Source of the DNA: Streptomyces vilmorinianum
GTDB lineage: Bacteria; Actinomycetota; Actinomycetes; Streptomycetales; Streptomycetaceae
NCBI RefSeq assembly: GCF_005517195.1
Contig: NZ_CP040244.1
Span: 6,280,001-6,344,000, forward strand
Length of the DNA stretch: 64,000 bases
Direction: 5' to 3'
The stretch's first letter is position 1; every line of letters begins with the position of its first letter. The notes under the pieces were generated by a model. The model saw nothing but the letters and a program-made list of their open reading frames with translations. It was not told the DNA's origin and ran no database searches. Made by a program: the position numbers and the translations under genes. This document shows, in pieces, positions 17,965 to 26,084 of this stretch.

Positions 17965-19308
17965 ATGTCTGATCTTCCCCGGAAGGCGGTCACCCGGACC
18001 GCCAGGTTGGCCGCGTTGCCCCTGGGCTTCGCCGGACGGGCGACCTGGGGCCTGGGCAAGCGGATCGGCGGCAAGTCCGCCGAGATAGTCGCGCGCGAGC
18101 TGCAACAGCGCACGGCGGAGCAGCTGTTCAAGGTGCTCGGCGAGCTCAAGGGCGGGGCGATGAAGTTCGGGCAGGCGCTGTCCGTCTTCGAGTCGGCGCT
18201 GCCCGAGGAGGTGGCTGGGCCGTACCGGGCGGCGCTGACCAAGCTTCAGGAGGCGGCGCCTCCGATGCCGACCCGCACGGTGCACGGCGTGCTGGAGGAG
18301 CGGCTCGGCGACGAGTGGCGGGAGCTGTTCCTGGAGTTCGAGGACAAGCCCTCCGCCGCGGCCTCCATCGGGCAGGTACACCGGGCGGTGTGGCACGACG
18401 GCCGCGAGGTCGCGGTGAAGGTGCAGTACCCGGGGGCGGGCGAGGCGCTCCTCTCCGACCTGACGCAGCTCAGCCGCTTCGCCCGGCTGCTCGGCCCGCT
18501 GATCCCCGGCATGGACATCAAGCCGCTGATCAACGAGTTGCGCGACCGGGTCTCCGAGGAGCTCGACTACGGCCTGGAGGCGCAGGCCCAGCGGGAGCAC
18601 GCGGAGGAGTTCGCGGACGATCCCGATGTGGTGGTGCCGCGGGTGGTGCACCAGTGCGAGCAGGTCCTGGTGACGGAGTGGATCGACGGGATCCCGCTGT
18701 CCGAGGTGATCGCGGACGGCACCGAGGAGCAGCGGGACCGGGCCGGTCAGCTCCTGGCGCGCTTCCTCTTCTCGGGGCCGGCCCGTACGGGCCTCCTCCA
18801 CGCCGATCCGCATCCGGGGAACTTCCGGCTGCTGCCGGGCGCCGGCGAGGAGGAGGGTCCGGAGAGCTGGCGGCTCGGGGTGCTCGACTTCGGCACGGTG
18901 GACCGGCTGCCGGGCGGGCTGCCCGAGACGATCGGCACGTGTCTGCGGCTGACCCTGGAGGGCGACGCCGATATGGTCTACGAGCTGCTGCGCGAGGAGG
19001 GGTTCGTCAAGGAGTCCATCGCTCTCGACCCGGACGCGGTGCTGGAGTATCTCCTGCCGATCATCGAGCCGGCCGAGGCGGAGGTCTTCGGTTTCACCCG
19101 GGGCTGGATGCGTACGCAGGCGGCCCGGATCGCCGACCCCCGCTCCCCCGCGCACCAGCTGGGCAAGCAGCTCAACCTGCCGCCGTCGTACCTGCTGATA
19201 CACCGCGTGACCCTGAGCACGATCGGCGTGCTCTGCCAGCTGAACGCGTCGGTGCGGCTGCGCGGCGAACTGGAGGAGTGGCTGCCGGGCTTCGTCGCGG
19301 CGGAGTGA
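17965..19308 (+). CDS. ABC1/UbiB-family atypical kinase
   Basis: Protein of 447 residues of the ABC1/AarF/UbiB family. Hallmarks are visible: the KGGAMKFGQALS N-terminal motif (KxGQ type) at about residue 58, the alanine-rich loop SAAASIGQVHRA replacing the glycine-rich loop, the lysine in VAVKVQYPG, the catalytic HADPHPGNF near residue 273, and LDFGTVDRL as the metal-binding loop. UbiB-type proteins act as ATPases or kinases in isoprenoid lipid metabolism; the role in Streptomyces is not known. ATG 17965 has a good ribosome binding site, TTGGAGGGG. It probably forms a unit with the ThiF-like gene. Confidence 0.9.
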   Translation: MSDLPRKAVTRTARLAALPLGFAGRATWGLGKRIGGKSAEIVARELQQRTAEQLFKVLGELKGGAMKFGQALSVFESALPEEVAGPYRAALTKLQEAAPPMPTRTVHGVLEERLGDEWRELFLEFEDKPSAAASIGQVHRAVWHDGREVAVKVQYPGAGEALLSDLTQLSRFARLLGPLIPGMDIKPLINELRDRVSEELDYGLEAQAQREHAEEFADDPDVVVPRVVHQCEQVLVTEWIDGIPLSEVIADGTEEQRDRAGQLLARFLFSGPARTGLLHADPHPGNFRLLPGAGEEEGPESWRLGVLDFGTVDRLPGGLPETIGTCLRLTLEGDADMVYELLREEGFVKESIALDPDAVLEYLLPIIEPAEAEVFGFTRGWMRTQAARIADPRSPAHQLGKQLNLPPSYLLIHRVTLSTIGVLCQLNASVRLRGELEEWLPGFVAAE

Positions 19309-19330
19309 GCGGACGGGCCCGGAGGCGCCG

Positions 19331-19519
19331 TCACCACCAGGAGGAGTCGAGGCGGCCCTCGATGGAGCGGATGTTCTCCCGGGCGCACGTGTCGCAGATG
19401 TACTGGCGGGTGCCGTTCTCCACTGAGCAGGTCCAGGTCACCGGAACGCTCTGCGCGGTCTTGCCGCAGCGGGCGCACACGATGGGCTCGTCGGGTGTCC
19501 GGGCGTCGTTCACGCTCAT
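19331..19519 (-). CDS. Small zinc-ribbon protein
   Basis: Protein of 62 residues with two cysteine pairs, CARC at residues 15-18 and CDTC about 25 residues later, spaced as in a zinc ribbon. It ends in a conserved-looking DSSWW. I do not know the function; the family appears to be a small actinobacterial hypothetical. It is convergent with the ABC1 gene and lies beyond the terminator of the wblC unit. Confidence 0.7.
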   Translation of the reverse strand: MSVNDARTPDEPIVCARCGKTAQSVPVTWTCSVENGTRQYICDTCARENIRSIEGRLDSSWW

Positions 19520-19558
19520 GACGATAGTCCGACAAGGCCGGGGGCGCCTCGCAACGCA

Positions 19559-19594
19559 CCGCGGGGGCCGGTCCGTTAGGACCGGCCCCCGCGG
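19559..19594. terminator. Strong terminator after the wblC unit
   Basis: A perfect 16-base-pair stem, CCGCGGGGGCCGGTCC and its complement, with a GTTA loop lies 12 bases beyond the stop codon of the gene downstream of wblC. Confidence 0.85.
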
Positions 19595-19606
19595 GGTTCT
19601 TTCAGG

Positions 19607-19930
19607 TCAGTGCATGACGGCCATGGCCAGCGCGCGCCGGGCGCGCAGGGAGACACGCTCGGCTCGCCGCTGCATCCGCCGGGCGGCGACCAGGCGCTGA
19701 GCCTGGCGTTCCGCGTCGGCTTCACGCATGCGGTCGTGCATATGCGCACGAGCCAGGGCTTCTGGAATGAGTTGCATCTCGCGGGTCCTGTTCTGACGCG
19801 AGGCGTTCGCGCCGGTGATGGAAACGTCTGGGGTCGCGGAGCCGGACGGCTCGCTCGTGGAAGAGGTCATCGGGGCCTGCTTCTGGGGATCGTGCGTGAG
19901 GGGTCGGTCGATGGTTCCGGTGACGTTCAT
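19607..19930 (-). CDS. Hypothetical basic protein translationally coupled to wblC
   Basis: Protein of 107 residues of unknown family. Its ATG at 19930 overlaps the wblC stop codon as ATGA, so it is probably co-transcribed and co-translated with wblC. The first 50 residues are Ser/Thr/Pro-rich and the rest is a very basic helix rich in Arg, Ala and Met with a heptad-like pattern (RMREADAERQAQRLVAARRM). No domain is recognised. An alternative start is the in-frame Met 21 codons downstream. The position suggests a role tied to the WblC response, which is inference only. Confidence 0.6.
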   Translation of the reverse strand: MNVTGTIDRPLTHDPQKQAPMTSSTSEPSGSATPDVSITGANASRQNRTREMQLIPEALARAHMHDRMREADAERQAQRLVAARRMQRRAERVSLRARRALAMAVMH

Positions 19931-20295
19931 GCCGCGACCGGGTTCTTGCGCGGGCGACCACGCGGCCGCTTGCGGGCCACGACGACACCCTGGACGAACA
20001 GCTCGCCACCCCAGACGCCCCACGGCTCACGCCGCTCCTTCGCACCGGCGAGGCAGGCCTCCATCAGCGGGCAGGTGCGGCAGAGGGACTTGGCGTACTC
20101 GACATCGGCCGGGGACTCGGCGAAGAAGACCTCCGGGTCGAACGAGCGGCAGGGGACGGGTACGCCGAGGTTCTCGATGGCGTCGTCGAGCGCGGTGAGC
20201 GCGGTGAGGGGGGTCAAGGTGGAGTCCTCCGTGAGGCCGGGCGGGGGGATCGTTTCGGAAGGCGGTACGGACGGGGCGTGCGCTTCGAGTTGCAC
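19927..20295 (-). CDS. wblC: WblC/WhiB7 transcriptional regulator
   Basis: WhiB-like iron-sulfur regulator of 122 residues, activator of intrinsic resistance to ribosome-targeting antibiotics in Streptomyces and mycobacteria. Four cysteines for the [4Fe-4S] cluster are present: CRSFD, then CRTCPLMEAC. The GVWGGE turn follows, and the C-terminus carries the AT-hook RGRPRKN that distinguishes WblC/WhiB7 from other WhiB proteins and reads AT-rich promoter DNA. GTG 20295 is preceded by GAGGAAAG with a 6-base gap; starts further upstream would run into the leader. The gene is preceded by a long leader with an upstream ORF and a terminator-like hairpin (see those entries) and coupled to a basic protein gene downstream. 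Confidence 0.93.
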   Translation of the reverse strand: MQLEAHAPSVPPSETIPPPGLTEDSTLTPLTALTALDDAIENLGVPVPCRSFDPEVFFAESPADVEYAKSLCRTCPLMEACLAGAKERREPWGVWGGELFVQGVVVARKRPRGRPRKNPVAA

Positions 20296-20411
20296 GGTTG
20301 TCTTTCCTCGTCTGGTCGTTCCGGCCTGTTGGGCCGGGGTTTCGGCTGGTACCGGGTGGTGCTGGTCCCGAGGCCCCTTCGCTCTGTCATCCCCGTTCGA
20401 GGACAAACAGA

Positions 20412-20446
20412 AGGGCCGCGGATCCCGGGTGGGGTTCCGCGGCCCT
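20412..20446 (-). terminator. Attenuator hairpin in the wblC leader
   Basis: On the minus strand an 11-base-pair stem, AGGGCCGCGGA and its complement, closes a 13-base loop and is followed by TCTGTTTGT. It lies 22 bases after the leader ORF stop codon and about 116 bases before the wblC start, where an intrinsic terminator for attenuation would be expected. Confidence 0.7.
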
Positions 20447-20457
20447 GAAGGCGCCGG

Positions 20458-20473
20458 CCTGATCTGGATCAGG
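20458..20473. repeat. Palindrome over the wblC leader ORF stop codon
   Basis: The palindrome CCTGATC-TG-GATCAGG covers the stop codon (20469-20471) of the leader ORF. In RNA it could form a small hairpin that competes with ribosome occupancy at the end of the ORF. This is inference. Confidence 0.4.
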
Positions 20474-20840
20474 CTGGATCACTCCAGGGTTCGAGCCCAC
20501 GGAAGGCCCACATCGTGTGGTGCTGCGTCGTCTGCTGCTTGGTTTCGGCACCGGTCGCCGCAAAGCCGTAGGCCGTGGCCTTGACTGCTGCTACTCCTGC
20601 TTCCAGTGCCTTGGTCGGTCGCTCGATGCGCTCCATGACGGGGAGACCCGCCAGGGCGGCCGCCGGCCGCAGGGAGGCAAGGCCGGCGATACCGGCGCCG
20701 GACAGACCGGTGCCAGGAAGACCGCTGCCGATGAACGCCGAACCGGAGAGGCCGAGCGAGCAGGCGGAGACGACCGAGCGATCGGTCATTTTGTCGGTGC
20801 TGACGAAGCTGACGTTGGTGCTGTTGATGTTGCTGATCAC
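20469..20840 (-). CDS. Leader ORF upstream of wblC (putative regulatory uORF)
   Basis: Open frame of 123 codons starting with GTG 20840, with an excellent ribosome binding site, GAGAGGAGG, eight bases upstream. The product starts MISNINSTNVSF and is Ser/Gly/Ala-rich in the middle; no domain is recognised. Its stop codon lies 22 bases before the terminator-like hairpin and it occupies most of the leader between the promoter and wblC. Upstream-ORF-controlled attenuation is known for whiB7/wblC genes: slowed ribosomes on the leader prevent terminator formation. This ORF is the obvious candidate here. It may have no protein function of its own. A coding role for the peptide cannot be excluded. 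Confidence 0.6.
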   Translation of the reverse strand: MISNINSTNVSFVSTDKMTDRSVVSACSLGLSGSAFIGSGLPGTGLSGAGIAGLASLRPAAALAGLPVMERIERPTKALEAGVAAVKATAYGFAATGAETKQQTTQHHTMWAFRGLEPWSDPA

Positions 20841-20958
20841 TGGAATCGCCTCCTCTCGGCGTCTCGGAGGGCTCGGTGTGAGCCGGACCCTCATGTTCAT
20901 TTGGACAAGTACAGCACGAAGACAGGGCTTCAAAGAAGCCGCTGTTTCCGTGGTTAAG

Positions 20959-20999
20959 AACCTATGGGGCTTGACGGGGCGTGCGCAAACTATTTTTTC
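20959..20999 (-). promoter_or_regulatory. Candidate WblC-activated promoter of the wblC leader
   Basis: On the minus strand TTGCGC (20988-20983) and TAGGTT (20964-20959) lie 18 bases apart, matching a housekeeping promoter with a weak -35. Immediately upstream of the -35 is the A-rich run GAAAAAATAG (20999 downwards), the place where WhiB7/WblC proteins bind AT-rich DNA through their AT-hook. This fits autoactivation. It sits just after the uvrD2 stop codon. The predicted start is about 110 bases before the leader ORF. Confidence 0.6.
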
Positions 21000-21011
21000 G
21001 ACGAGTTTTCC

Positions 21012-23201
21012 TCAGGCGTCCTCGTCGTCTCCTCCAGGCTCCTCACCTGGCTCTTCGCCCGCGCAGATGGCGAGGACGTCGGCTCCGAACCGGTCGAGCT
21101 TGCGCGCGCCGACCCCGGAGATCCCGGCGAGTTCACCGTCGGTGGAGGGCACGCACTCGGCGATCGCCATCAGCGTCTTGTCGGTGAACACGCAGTACGC
21201 GGGCTGCCCGAGTTGCTTGGCCTGCTCGGAGCGCCACTCGCGCAGCCGCTCGAAGAGCGCCTCGTCCATGTCGGAGGGGCAGTCCTCGCAGCGCATCAGT
21301 TTCATCTCGCCGGCTTCGGTGAGCGTGGCGCCGCAGACACGGCAGAGCACCGGGCCGCGCCGCTTGCGCCGGCTGCCGCCGGCGCCGCGCTCGACGGAGC
21401 CGCCACCGCCCGCGCTGCCGGCGCCGAGGGCGCCGGAGCCGGGCCGCAGTCCCTTGAGGAAGCGGGTGGGGCGGCGGGAGGCGCGGCCGCCCGGGGAGCG
21501 GGAGAGCGCCCAGGAGAGGGAGAGGTGGAGCCGGGCGCGGGTGACGCCGACGTACAGCAGGCGGCGCTCCTCCTCGACCTGCTCGTCGGTCTTGGCGTAC
21601 GTGATCGGCATCATGCCCTCGGTGAGGCCGACCAGGAAGACGGCGTCCCACTCCAGGCCCTTGGCGGCGTGCAGCGAGGCGAGCGTGACGCCCTGGACGG
21701 TCGGGGCGTGCTGGGCGGCGGCCCGCTCGTCGAGCTCGGCGACCAGGTCGGAGAGGGTGGCGCCGGGCTTGGCCCGGGCGAAGTCCTCGGCGAGGCGGAC
21801 CAGGGCGGCGAGGGATTCCCAGCGGTCGCGGACGGCGCCGGAGCCGGCGGGCGGCTCGGTGGTCCAGCCCTTGGTGGAGAGCACGGCCCGGACCTGGGAG
21901 GGCAGGTCCTCGGCGTCGTCGAGGAGGGAGTCGTTGCCGCCGGCGCGGGCCGCGCCGCGCAGGGCGATGCCGGCCTCCCGTACCTCCTGGCGCTCGAAGA
22001 AGCGCTCGGCGCCGCGCAGCTGGTAGGGCACGCCGGCGTCGGCGAGGGCCTGCTCGTAGACCTCGGACTGGGCGTTGATGCGGTAGAGCACGGCGATCTC
22101 GCCCGCCGGGACGCCGGCGGCGATCAGATCGCGGATGCGGCGGGCGGTGCCCTCGGCCTCGGCGGGCTCGTCCGCGTACTCGGTGTAGGCGGGCTCGGGT
22201 CCCGGGTCGCGCTGGGAGATCAGCTCCAGGCGGTGCTCGGCGGCCCGGCCGCGGGCCTGGCTGAGCAGTCCGTTGGCGAGGTGGACGACCTGGGGGGTGG
22301 AGCGGTAGTCCCGGACGAGCTTGACGACCGTGGCGTTCGGGTGCCGGGTGCGGAAGTTCAGCAGGTGGTCGGGGGTGGCGCCGGTGAAGGAGTAGATGGT
22401 CTGGCTGGCGTCGCCGACCACGCAGAGGCTGTCGCGGTCGCCGAGCCACAGATCGAGCAGCCGCTGCTGGAGCGGGGAGACGTCCTGGTACTCGTCCACG
22501 ACGAAGTGCTGGTACTGGCGGCGGATCTGGTCGGCGATGTCGTGACGGTCCTGGAGGATGCCGACGGTGAGCAGCAGCACGTCCTCGAAGTCGATCACCG
22601 AGCGGTCGCGCTTGAGCTGCTCGTACATCCCGTAGATCTGGCCGATCTCGGCCGGGTCGCGGGGGGCTTCACGGACCGATTTGGCGACGGCCGCCGGATA
22701 GTCGGCGGGGACGGTCTGGGTGACCTTGGCCCACTCGATCTCGCCGGTGACATCGCGCAGCTCGTTGCGGTCGAGCCGGACGCGGCAGCGCGCGGCGGCC
22801 TCGGCGACGAGCTGGATCTTGCGCTCCAGGAGCCGGGGAAGATCACCACCGACGACTTTCGGCCAGAAATACTGAAGCTGGCGCAGGGCGGCGGAGTGGA
22901 AGGTGCGGGCCTGGACGCCGCCCGCGCCGAGCTCCCGCAGGCGGCCGCGCATCTCCCCCGCGGCCCGGTTGGTGAACGTGACGGCCAGGATGCTGCCGGG
23001 CTGGAGTATCCCCGCCCGCACTCCGTACGCGATGCGGTGCGTGATCGCCCGCGTCTTGCCCGTGCCGGCTCCCGCAAGGACGCACACGGGCCCGTGCAGG
23101 GCGAGGGCGACCTCGCGCTGCTCGGGGTCGAGCCCGTCGAGCACCGCGTCGGCGGACTCGGGGACCCGCGGGAAGAGAGTGGAGTGCGTTGCTGCTGTCA
23201 C
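21012..23201 (-). CDS. uvrD2: UvrD2-type superfamily 1 DNA helicase with HRDC domain
   Basis: ATP-dependent 3'-5' DNA helicase of 729 residues. Walker A is GAGTGKT near residue 43, Walker B is DEYQD near residue 235, motif III is GDASQTIYSF and motif VI includes YVGVTRARLHL. After about residue 590 comes a Gly/Ser/Arg-rich linker, four cysteines in the pattern CRVC...CEDC, and a C-terminal HRDC domain with GISGVGARKLDRFG. This layout matches mycobacterial UvrD2, where the tetracysteine region is needed for activity. GTG 23201 is chosen as the start because upstream codons look non-coding; the ribosome binding site is weak. It is divergent from mrx1 and lies directly upstream of the wblC promoter. 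Confidence 0.9.
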   Translation of the reverse strand: MTAATHSTLFPRVPESADAVLDGLDPEQREVALALHGPVCVLAGAGTGKTRAITHRIAYGVRAGILQPGSILAVTFTNRAAGEMRGRLRELGAGGVQARTFHSAALRQLQYFWPKVVGGDLPRLLERKIQLVAEAAARCRVRLDRNELRDVTGEIEWAKVTQTVPADYPAAVAKSVREAPRDPAEIGQIYGMYEQLKRDRSVIDFEDVLLLTVGILQDRHDIADQIRRQYQHFVVDEYQDVSPLQQRLLDLWLGDRDSLCVVGDASQTIYSFTGATPDHLLNFRTRHPNATVVKLVRDYRSTPQVVHLANGLLSQARGRAAEHRLELISQRDPGPEPAYTEYADEPAEAEGTARRIRDLIAAGVPAGEIAVLYRINAQSEVYEQALADAGVPYQLRGAERFFERQEVREAGIALRGAARAGGNDSLLDDAEDLPSQVRAVLSTKGWTTEPPAGSGAVRDRWESLAALVRLAEDFARAKPGATLSDLVAELDERAAAQHAPTVQGVTLASLHAAKGLEWDAVFLVGLTEGMMPITYAKTDEQVEEERRLLYVGVTRARLHLSLSWALSRSPGGRASRRPTRFLKGLRPGSGALGAGSAGGGGSVERGAGGSRRKRRGPVLCRVCGATLTEAGEMKLMRCEDCPSDMDEALFERLREWRSEQAKQLGQPAYCVFTDKTLMAIAECVPSTDGELAGISGVGARKLDRFGADVLAICAGEEPGEEPGGDDEDA

Positions 23202-23346
23202 CCCGCCATGCTGCCAGGTTCGGAGGGGTGGGTGCGGCGCGTTGTCCACAGGCCCGTGCCCGCGGTCATACGAATTCGGGAATGGCCGCACGACCGCGTA
23301 CGTTCTTTCCCTCGGCACCCACCCGCGAACAGAGGAGCGCCAGGCC

Positions 23347-23589
23347 ATGCAGGGGACTGTGACGATGTACAGCACCGAGTGGTGCGGCTACTGCCGTCGG
23401 CTGAAGAGCCAGATGGACCGCGAGGGCATCGCGTACACGGAGATCAACATCGAGCAGGACCCCGAGTCGGCCGCGTTCGTGGAGAAGGCCAACGGAGGCA
23501 ACCAGACCGTCCCGACCGTGCTCTTCGCGGACGGGACGACGCTGACGAACCCGTCGCTCGCCCAGGTCAAGCAGAAGGTCGGCGTCTGA
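23347..23589 (+). CDS. mrx1: Mycoredoxin (glutaredoxin-like)
   Basis: Thiol oxidoreductase of 80 residues that reduces mixed disulfides with mycothiol, the actinobacterial thiol. The CGYC active site is at residues 13-16 (EWCGYCRRL) and the cis-proline is in QTVPTVLFADG; the glycine-rich end LTNPSLAQVKQ is typical. The length is right for the family. ATG 23347 is the first codon in the frame with coding character. It is divergent from uvrD2, the same pairing as in mycobacteria, and followed by a strong terminator. Confidence 0.92.
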   Translation: MQGTVTMYSTEWCGYCRRLKSQMDREGIAYTEINIEQDPESAAFVEKANGGNQTVPTVLFADGTTLTNPSLAQVKQKVGV

Positions 23590-23601
23590 CGCCTGGCCGA
23601 A

Positions 23602-23638
23602 AACAGCCCCCGTCCGGCGGTGCCGGGCGGGGGCTGTT
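23602..23638. terminator. Bidirectional terminator between mrx1 and nudC
   Basis: A 16-base-pair stem with one G-T pair, AACAGCCCCCGTCCGG against its complement, lies between the convergent genes. T-rich sequence follows on the plus strand. Confidence 0.8.
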
Positions 23639-23657
23639 GTGTGTCACAGGCCGTTCG

Positions 23658-24644
23658 TCAGACGACGTCGCCCGGCTTCGGGAGCGGCTTGCCGTACCAG
23701 AGCTCGATCAGGCGCGACGCGATCGAGATGCCGTACGGGGGCAGGACCTCGCCCGACTCGAAGGCGGCGGTCAGCTCCTCGCGGGAGAACCAGCGGGCCT
23801 CGTGGATCTCCTCGCCGTCCACGCTTATCTCCGAGGAGGTGGCGTGGGCGAAGAAGCCCAGCATCAGGCTGGACGGGAAGGGCCAGGGCTGGCTGGCGAT
23901 GTACTCGACCTCGCCGACGGTGACACCGGCCTCCTCGAAGACCTCGCGGACCACCGCCTGCTCGATCGACTCGCCGGGCTCGACGAAGCCGGCGAGGGTC
24001 GAGAAGCGGCCTTCGGGCCAGTGGACCTGGCGGCCGAGCAGGATCCGGTCCTCGTCGTCCATGACGGCCATGATCACGGCCGGGTCGGTACGCGGGTAGT
24101 GCTCGGCGCCGCAGGCCTGGCAGCGGCGGATGTGGCCCGCGGCGGCGATGACCGTGCGCTCTCCGCAGCGGGAGCAGAAGCGGTGGAGCCGCTGCCAGTT
24201 CTCCAGGGCGACGGCGTGCACCATGAGGCCCGCGTCCCGGGGCGAGAGCAGCAGGCCCGCCTCGCGCAGTCCGGCCGGCCGGGCGGACTGGTCCATGCGG
24301 CCGGGCAGGGAGTCCTTCTGCAGGGCGAAGTAGGAGACGCCGTCGGCGTCCGTGCCCAGGAAGTAGCGGTGGGTCTCGGTGACCGGGGCCTCGAAGGCCG
24401 GGGTCATGACGAGCTCCGTGCGACCGTCGGGAGTGTCGTCGATCAGCACCTGGCCGCCCGAGACCACGAACACGCGGGTCGTGGGGTGGCTCCAGGCGGC
24501 CGCGAGCCAGGCCTCGTCGAGGCGGTGGTGGGCCGCCCGGTCGATGCCGCTCGGGGCGGTGAGCGAGATCGGCCGGTCCGCGAACTCGTTGTTCAAGGTG
24601 GACACAGGTACTTCCAACTCCCCCGGATCGGTGTGTGGGTTCAT
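23658..24644 (-). CDS. nudC: NAD(+) diphosphatase NudC
   Basis: NUDIX enzyme of 328 residues that hydrolyses NAD(H) and can remove NAD caps from RNA. It has the zinc ribbon CSRCG...CQACG at about residues 145-165, the NUDIX box GFVEPGES...REVFEEAG near residue 210, and the NudC signature SQPWPFPSS shortly after. ATG 24644 overlaps the stop of the upstream peptidase gene as ATGA, so translation is coupled; an in-frame GTG 11 codons later is possible. It is in the conserved position next to mrx1. Confidence 0.93.
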   Translation of the reverse strand: MNPHTDPGELEVPVSTLNNEFADRPISLTAPSGIDRAAHHRLDEAWLAAAWSHPTTRVFVVSGGQVLIDDTPDGRTELVMTPAFEAPVTETHRYFLGTDADGVSYFALQKDSLPGRMDQSARPAGLREAGLLLSPRDAGLMVHAVALENWQRLHRFCSRCGERTVIAAAGHIRRCQACGAEHYPRTDPAVIMAVMDDEDRILLGRQVHWPEGRFSTLAGFVEPGESIEQAVVREVFEEAGVTVGEVEYIASQPWPFPSSLMLGFFAHATSSEISVDGEEIHEARWFSREELTAAFESGEVLPPYGISIASRLIELWYGKPLPKPGDVV

Positions 24645-26074
24645 CGCACGGCGGTGTGGAGGGCGGTGGGCAGGTCCCCCCACAGGTGGGCGGCGGTCTC
24701 GACACCCTTGAGGAGGAGACCGAGTTCGATCTTCTCGTTGGGGGCGTGCCAGCCGTCGGACGGTACGGAGATGCCGAGGAACAGCACCGGCGCGTCCAGG
24801 ACGTCCTGGAGGTCGGCGGCGGGGCCCGAGCCGCCCTCGCGGGTGTAGCGGACCTTGGCGCCGTCGAAGGCGCGGCTCATCGCTCCCGCGACCGCCTTGA
24901 GGGCCGGGTGGTCCAGCGGGGTGAGGCAGGGCCGGGTCGGGGCGCCGAAGACGATCTCGTACCGGATGCCCGCAGGGACCAGGCCGGCGAGCCAGTCGCG
25001 TACGGCGAGTTCGATCTTGGCCGGGTCCTGGCCCGCGACCAGCCGGAAGGAGAGCTTCAGCTGGGCGGAGGCGGGGACGATCGTCTTGCCGCCGGGGCCC
25101 TGGTAGCCGCCGCCGATGCCGTTGACCTCGGCGGTGGGACGGGCCCAGACGCGCTCCAGGGTGGAGAAGCCGGCCTCGCCGAGCGTGCCGTGGGACTTGG
25201 CGGTGTTCAGCCAGGCGGCCTCGTCGAAGGGCAGTTCGGCGATGAGGGCGCGCTCGGCGTCGGAGAGCTCGGTGACACCGTCGTAGAAGCCCGGGACGGC
25301 GACGTGCTCGTGCTCGTCGTGCAGGGCGGCGACGACACGGCCCGCGACGGTGGCCGGATTGGGCACGGCGCCGCCGAAGGAACCGGAGTGGATGTCCTGG
25401 TCGGGGCCGTACAGCTCGATCTCGCAGTCGGCGACGCCGCGCATGCCGGTGCAGACGGTCGGGGTGTCCTCGGACCACATGCCGGTGTCGGAGACGATCA
25501 CGGCGTCGGCGGCGAGCCGGTCCGCGTGGGCCTCGACGAGGGCGCGGAAGTGCGGGGAGCCGGACTCCTCCTCGCCCTCGACGATCAGCTTGAGGTTGAC
25601 GGCGGGGGCGGTGCGTCCGGTCGCGGCGAGGTGGGCGCGGACGCCGAGGGTGTGGAAGAACACCTGGCCCTTGTCGTCGGCGGCACCGCGCGCGTACATC
25701 CGTCCTTCGGTGATGTGCGGCTCGAACGGGTCGGTGTGCCAGCCGTCCTCGCGGGCGGCGGGCTGGACGTCGTGGTGGCCGTAGACGAGCACGGTCGGGG
25801 CGTCCGGGTCGCCGGAGGGCCACTCGGCGAAGACCGCCGGGGCGCCGTCCGTCTCCCAGATCTCGACCGTACGGAAGCCGGTCTCGGTGAGCTTGTCGGC
25901 GAGCCACCGCGCACTGCGCCGTACGTCCTCGGCGTGGGCGGGCTGCGCCGACACGGAGGGGATGCGCAGCCACTCGACGAGGTCGTCGAGGAAGGCGGCA
26001 CTGTGCTGCTCGATGTACGTGCGCACCGCCTGGGTACGTACGGTCTGGACGGCGCTGTCCGGGGTCTCGCTCAT
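24641..26074 (-). CDS. M20-family dipeptidase/peptidase
   Basis: Zinc metallopeptidase of 477 residues of the M20 (ArgE/DapE/carnosinase-like) family. Metal ligands are visible in YGHHDVQP, GAADDKGQ, IVEGEEESGS and DTGMW, and the last His in PSDGWHAPNEKI. The dimerisation (lid) domain lies at about residues 210-360. No signal peptide is present, so it is cytosolic. Start ATG 26074 has CAGGAGC upstream. Its stop overlaps the nudC start. Specificity cannot be told from the sequence. Confidence 0.9.
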   Translation of the reverse strand: MSETPDSAVQTVRTQAVRTYIEQHSAAFLDDLVEWLRIPSVSAQPAHAEDVRRSARWLADKLTETGFRTVEIWETDGAPAVFAEWPSGDPDAPTVLVYGHHDVQPAAREDGWHTDPFEPHITEGRMYARGAADDKGQVFFHTLGVRAHLAATGRTAPAVNLKLIVEGEEESGSPHFRALVEAHADRLAADAVIVSDTGMWSEDTPTVCTGMRGVADCEIELYGPDQDIHSGSFGGAVPNPATVAGRVVAALHDEHEHVAVPGFYDGVTELSDAERALIAELPFDEAAWLNTAKSHGTLGEAGFSTLERVWARPTAEVNGIGGGYQGPGGKTIVPASAQLKLSFRLVAGQDPAKIELAVRDWLAGLVPAGIRYEIVFGAPTRPCLTPLDHPALKAVAGAMSRAFDGAKVRYTREGGSGPAADLQDVLDAPVLFLGISVPSDGWHAPNEKIELGLLLKGVETAAHLWGDLPTALHTAVR

Positions 26075-26084
26075 GCTCCTGAGC

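Noticed and set aside
20964..24848. Plus-strand frame of 1294 codons opposite uvrD2 and nudC
   Set aside because: Antisense to well-supported genes, with low-complexity Gly/Ala/Glu/Arg content and no ribosome binding site or domain.
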